Origin: Alphaproteobacteria bacterium
Lineage (GTDB): Bacteria > Pseudomonadota > Alphaproteobacteria > Ferrovibrionales > Ferrovibrionaceae
NCBI GenBank assembly: GCA_017307375.1
Contig: JAFKFH010000024.1
Span: 38,894-102,893, forward strand
Length of the DNA stretch: 64,000 nucleotides
Reading direction: 5' to 3'
Position numbers and translations under genes: made by a program
Notes under the pieces: generated by a model
Told to the model about the DNA's origin: nothing
The model's input: only the letters and a program-made list of their open reading frames with translations
The model's database searches: none
Shown here: one piece after another, positions 60,971 through 64,000 of the stretch
Position numbering within the stretch: position 1 is the first letter of the stretch
Layout: every line of letters starts with the position of its first letter

Positions 60971-62767
60971 TCAGGCCGCCAGGGTGTCGGGCGTAACCTC
61001 CGCCAGTTCGGTCGTACCGCCGGTCGCGGGCAACAGAAGCCCGGCAACCTGAGGCAGGACCTGGGTGGCATAGAAGCGGGCGGTAACCAGCTTGTTGCGC
61101 AGGAACGGCCGGTCTTCGCCGTCGGCGATCAGCTTCTGCGCCGCGATCGCCGACAGGGCCAGCAGATAACCGCCGACGGTGGTGGCGAACATCCGCAGAT
61201 AGGGGGTGGCCCCGGCCAGCGCCGCCTCGGGCTCGGCCTTCAGGCGATCGAGCATCCAGTCGGTCGCCTCGGCCAGCGCGGCGACCGCCAGATTGAGCTG
61301 GGTCCGTACCGGCGCCAGCGCCTCGCCGGCCGCGGCGAGTTCGGCGTCCAGCCCGGCCATCCGCGCGATCAGGTCGCGGGCGACCTGGCCCCCCTTCATC
61401 GGCAGCTTGCGGCCGACCAGATCGAGCGCCTGGATACCATTGGTGCCCTCATAGATCGGGGTGATCCGGGCATCGCGGTAATGCTGGGCGGCGCCGGTTT
61501 CCTCGACGAAACCCATGCCGCCATGGATCTGCAGGCCGATCGAGGTCAGCTCCACGCCGAGATCGGTGCCCCAGGCCTTGGTCAGCGGGGTCAGCAGTTC
61601 GGCCAGATCCGAACCCTGCTCGGCCGCCGCCTTGTCCGGGTTGCCGTGGGCCTGGTCCAGCGCCTCGGCATTCACATAAGCCAGGGCACGCGCCGCCTCG
61701 ATCTGCGACTTCATCAGCATCAGGTTGCGGCGGACATCGGCATGCTCGATGATCGCGACCGATTCCGTCGCCGGCTGGCTGGCATGGCGGCCCTGCTTGC
61801 GGTCCCGGGCATAGGCCAGCGCCTGCTGGTAGGCGCGCTCGGCGATCGCCACGCCCTGCAGCCCGACCGAAAGCCGGGCATTGTTCATCATCGTGAACAT
61901 GCAGCGCATGCCCTTGTTTTCTTCCCCGAGCAGCCAGCCGACGGCGCCGCCGCCATCGCCGAACGACATCACGCAGGTCGGGCTGGCATGGATGCCGAGC
62001 TTGTGCTCGAGCGAGACGACGCGCAGGTCATTGCGCTCGCCCAGGCTGCCATCCGGGTTGACGAAGAACTTCGGCACGATGAACAGCGAGATGCCTTTGG
62101 TGCCGGGCGGTGAGTTCGGGGTGCGGGCCAGGACGAGATGGACAATGTTTTCGGCCATGTCGTGTTCGCCGTAGGTGATGAAGATCTTCTGGCCGGTGAT
62201 CGCCCAACTGCCGTCACCGCGCGGTACCGCGCGGCTGCGCAAGGCGCCGACGTCCGAACCCGCATTCGGCTCGGTCAGGTTCATCGTCCCGGTCCAGGCG
62301 CCGGAGACCAGCTTTTCCAGGTACATCGCCTTCTGCGCCTCGGTGCCGTGCGCGGCGATGGCTTCGACCGCGCCCTGCGTCAGCAGCGGGCACAGCATCA
62401 TCGCCATGTTGGCCGAGGTGAACATCTCCTGGGTCGCCATGGCCACCGCCCAGGGCAGACCGCCGCCGCCGGTCTCGGGGTCGAACGGGACCCCGTTCCA
62501 GCCGCCTTCGGCGAACTGCCGGTAGGCATCGGCAAAGCCCGGGGGCGTGCGCACCACGCCGTTTTCGACGCGTGAGCCGGTCGTATCCCCGACCCGGTTC
62601 AGCGGACCCAGCACATCCTTGGCCAGTCGGGCGGCTTCGGTCAGTGCGGCATCGACCAGGTCGGCCTCGACATGCTCGAATTTCGGCAGGCGGGCGAGGC
62701 CGGCGAGATCCACGACATGGTTGAGGACGAAGCGCATGTCCTCGATCGGCGCGACATAATCGGTCAT
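60971..62767 (-). CDS. Acyl-CoA dehydrogenase (long, DmdC/FadE-like type)
   Basis: 598 residues, longer than classic ACADs (about 390), matching the DmdC-like/FadE group with an extra N-terminal segment and a C-terminal helical extension (from about 470). FAD/substrate motifs: GTMNLTEPNAGSDVGALRSR, ITGQKIFITYGEHDMAEN, IHGGMGFVEETGAAQHYRD and the catalytic Glu in YEGTNGIQALDLVGRK. It introduces the alpha-beta double bond in acyl-CoA beta-oxidation; chain specificity unknown. It is upstream of the MBL and SDR genes on the same strand. Confidence 0.93.
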   Translation of the reverse strand: MTDYVAPIEDMRFVLNHVVDLAGLARLPKFEHVEADLVDAALTEAARLAKDVLGPLNRVGDTTGSRVENGVVRTPPGFADAYRQFAEGGWNGVPFDPETGGGGLPWAVAMATQEMFTSANMAMMLCPLLTQGAVEAIAAHGTEAQKAMYLEKLVSGAWTGTMNLTEPNAGSDVGALRSRAVPRGDGSWAITGQKIFITYGEHDMAENIVHLVLARTPNSPPGTKGISLFIVPKFFVNPDGSLGERNDLRVVSLEHKLGIHASPTCVMSFGDGGGAVGWLLGEENKGMRCMFTMMNNARLSVGLQGVAIAERAYQQALAYARDRKQGRHASQPATESVAIIEHADVRRNLMLMKSQIEAARALAYVNAEALDQAHGNPDKAAAEQGSDLAELLTPLTKAWGTDLGVELTSIGLQIHGGMGFVEETGAAQHYRDARITPIYEGTNGIQALDLVGRKLPMKGGQVARDLIARMAGLDAELAAAGEALAPVRTQLNLAVAALAEATDWMLDRLKAEPEAALAGATPYLRMFATTVGGYLLALSAIAAQKLIADGEDRPFLRNKLVTARFYATQVLPQVAGLLLPATGGTTELAEVTPDTLAA

Positions 62768-62781
62768 TGAAGCGTCTCCTC

Positions 62782-62849
62782 GCAGGGCGGAACCGGGCCT
62801 GTATCGCAGGCCTCGGAGCCGAATTCAACCGCCCGGTAACCTGCCCTGC
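62782..62849. repeat. Long inverted repeat between the chemoreceptor and acyl-CoA dehydrogenase genes
   Basis: GCAGGGCGGAACCGGGC (62782-62798) is matched, with a small bulge, by the complement of 62831-62849, so the 68-nt region can fold into a long hairpin; inside it GGCCTG-TATCG-CAGGCC (62796-62812) is an alternative hairpin. No T-tract follows on either strand. It could end chemoreceptor transcription or act in the acyl-CoA dehydrogenase leader. It includes the AACC-N4-GGTA sequence at 62827-62838. Confidence 0.45.
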
Positions 62850-62864
62850 GGAACGCTTGCGTGA

Positions 62865-64000
62865 TCAGGCGCGGATGCGGGCCAGGAATCGTCCCACTTC
62901 CGTGCGCAGGCGTTCGGCCTGGCGCGACAATTCGCCCGAGGCGTCGAGGACCTGGCCGGCTGCCGCACCGGCCTCGCGCGCCGACTGGTTGACCTCGGTC
63001 ACGTTGGCCGACGCCTCCTTCGTGCCGTTCGCCGCCTGCTCGACATTACGCGCGATCTCGTTGGTCGCCGCCCCCTGCTGCTCGACCGCCGCCGCGATCG
63101 CCGAGGCGATCTCGTTGATCTGGCCGATCACCCCGCCGATCTCCCGGATCGCCGCAACGGCTTCCTGCGTCGCCGTCTGCACCGAGCCGATCTGCTGGCC
63201 GATCTCGTCCGTCGCCTTCGACGTCTGCGTCGCCAGGTTCTTCACCTCGGATGCCACCACCGCGAAGCCCTTGCCGGCCTCGCCCGCCCGCGCCGCCTCG
63301 ATCGTCGCGTTCAAGGCCAGCAGGTTGGTCTGGCCGGCGATCTGGTTGATCAGCCCGACTACCTCGCCGATCTTCTCGGCCGACGACGCCAGGCCCTGGA
63401 CGATCGCATCCGTCCGCTGCGCCTGCTCGACCGCGCTCGACGCGATCCGCGACGAATTCGCCACCTGGCCCGCGATCTCGCGGATCGACGCCGACAACTC
63501 CTCCGACGCCGACGCCACCGTCTGCACGTTCGCCGCCGCCTGCTCGGTCGCCGACGACGCCGCCAGCGACTGCCGCGCCGTCCGGTCGGCAATCCCGGTC
63601 ATCGACGTCGCCGTCGCCTGCATCTCGGTCGCCGCCGATGCCACCGCGTCGACCACCCCGCCGACCGCCGCATCGAACGACGAGGCCAGTTCGTCCAGCT
63701 CGGCCTTGCGCCGGCTCTCCGCCTCCTGGCGCAGCCGCTCGGCCTCGGCCTGGCGCTCGGCCTCGGCCCGCCGCGTCGCCTCCGCCGCCTCGCGCTGGCG
63801 CTGGTCCTCGGCCGCGCGGGCATCAACCTCGCGGCGGCGCTCGGCCTCGATCGCCTCGCGCTCGCGCCGTGCATCCGCCTCCTGGCGCTCGGCATCGCGC
63901 CGGCGCCCTTCGGCCGCCTGCTCCTCCAGTGCCCGGGCCGCCACCGCATTGTCGCGGAACACCGCCAGCGCCCGCCCGATCGCCCCGATCTCGTCCTGAC
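62865..64000 (-). CDS. Methyl-accepting chemotaxis protein, C-terminal part (5' end outside window)
   Basis: The frame is open to the edge of the window at 64000. The edge residues ([16 protein letters not shown]) are the end of a HAMP domain, followed by a long Arg/Glu/Ala-rich coiled coil (about 80 residues of repeated EAERQ-like units), then the MCP signalling domain with the hairpin tip [20 protein letters not shown] and [20 protein letters not shown]. It relays signals to CheA/CheW. The sensory and membrane parts are upstream of the window. An ATG at 63962 is internal to the gene. It ends 97 nt before the acyl-CoA dehydrogenase start. Confidence 0.92.
   Translation of the reverse strand, partial: QDEIGAIGRALAVFRDNAVAARALEEQAAEGRRRDAERQEADARREREAIEAERRREVDARAAEDQRQREAAEATRRAEAERQAEAERLRQEAESRRKAELDELASSFDAAVGGVVDAVASAATEMQATATSMTGIADRTARQSLAASSATEQAAANVQTVASASEELSASIREIAGQVANSSRIASSAVEQAQRTDAIVQGLASSAEKIGEVVGLINQIAGQTNLLALNATIEAARAGEAGKGFAVVASEVKNLATQTSKATDEIGQQIGSVQTATQEAVAAIREIGGVIGQINEIASAIAAAVEQQGAATNEIARNVEQAANGTKEASANVTEVNQSAREAGAAAGQVLDASGELSRQAERLRTEVGRFLARIRA

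Noticed and set aside
1..64000. CRISPR arrays, tRNA/rRNA genes, insertion sequences, prophage or integrase
   Set aside because: No spaced direct-repeat array, cloverleaf, transposase DDE motif or terminal inverted repeats with target duplication were seen by eye; a tRNAscan or ISfinder run would settle this.

Overview
The window is high-GC DNA (about two thirds G+C by eye) from an alphaproteobacterium, most plausibly in or near the Rhodospirillales. Supporting signs are a C4-type 5-aminolevulinate synthase (hemA), the hdac-xseB-ispA-dxs block, a purM/purN versus DUF2066/CDP-alcohol transferase/AI-2E/hdaA neighbourhood, a SAM-II riboswitch, and dense packing with many 1-4 nt stop/start overlaps. 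I assign no genus. No rRNA, tRNA, CRISPR array, transposase or phage gene was recognised.

Layout. 1-13.7 kb: the end of a 5'-nucleotidase, a PHB-depolymerase-like esterase, catalase HPII, rRNA methyltransferases (RumA-type and TlyA), a MATE exporter, a small amino-acid module (RraA-like aldolase, aminotransferase, Lrp regulator), then dxs, ispA, xseB and a histone-deacetylase-like hydrolase. 14-21.2 kb: an RND efflux pair with an Hpt-like protein, RNase D and an SLC13-type permease. 21.3-33.9 kb: the most distinctive block. It holds a triple-hotdog protein, an acyl-CoA ligase behind a 24-codon upstream ORF, a complete branched-chain-type ABC importer (livF, G, H, M, K) with a second, catalytically degenerate adenylate-forming protein embedded in it, and a single-chain biotin-dependent carboxylase. 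The two promoters of this block share a 32-nt element (26 of 32 identical). 34-46.9 kb: an EAL phosphodiesterase, ppx/ppk1, a SixA-like phosphatase, hdaA and its usual neighbours, purM (apparently starting at ATC), purN and ndk. 47-51.1 kb: an ABC-F protein, a less GC-rich patch (DUF2975/HTH pair, outer-membrane barrel) and a single-domain response regulator. 51.3-56 kb: hemA, a YtcA/FUSC/HlyD export set and carbonic anhydrase. 56-64 kb: metNIQ behind a SAM-II riboswitch plus a Cys-Cys-Cys leader peptide, an acyl-CoA dehydrogenase/MBL/SDR lipid-catabolism set and a truncated chemoreceptor.

How the genes work together. The 21-34 kb block reads as uptake of an unidentified carboxylic acid, CoA activation, thioester handling and carboxylation. 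The metNIQ leader shows two layers of sulfur sensing on one transcript: SAM through the riboswitch and, by inference, charged tRNA-Cys through the leader peptide. ppk1/ppx, the EAL protein and the response regulator are signalling genes interspersed with housekeeping operons. Functions come from motif recognition in the translated sequence; no database search was run.
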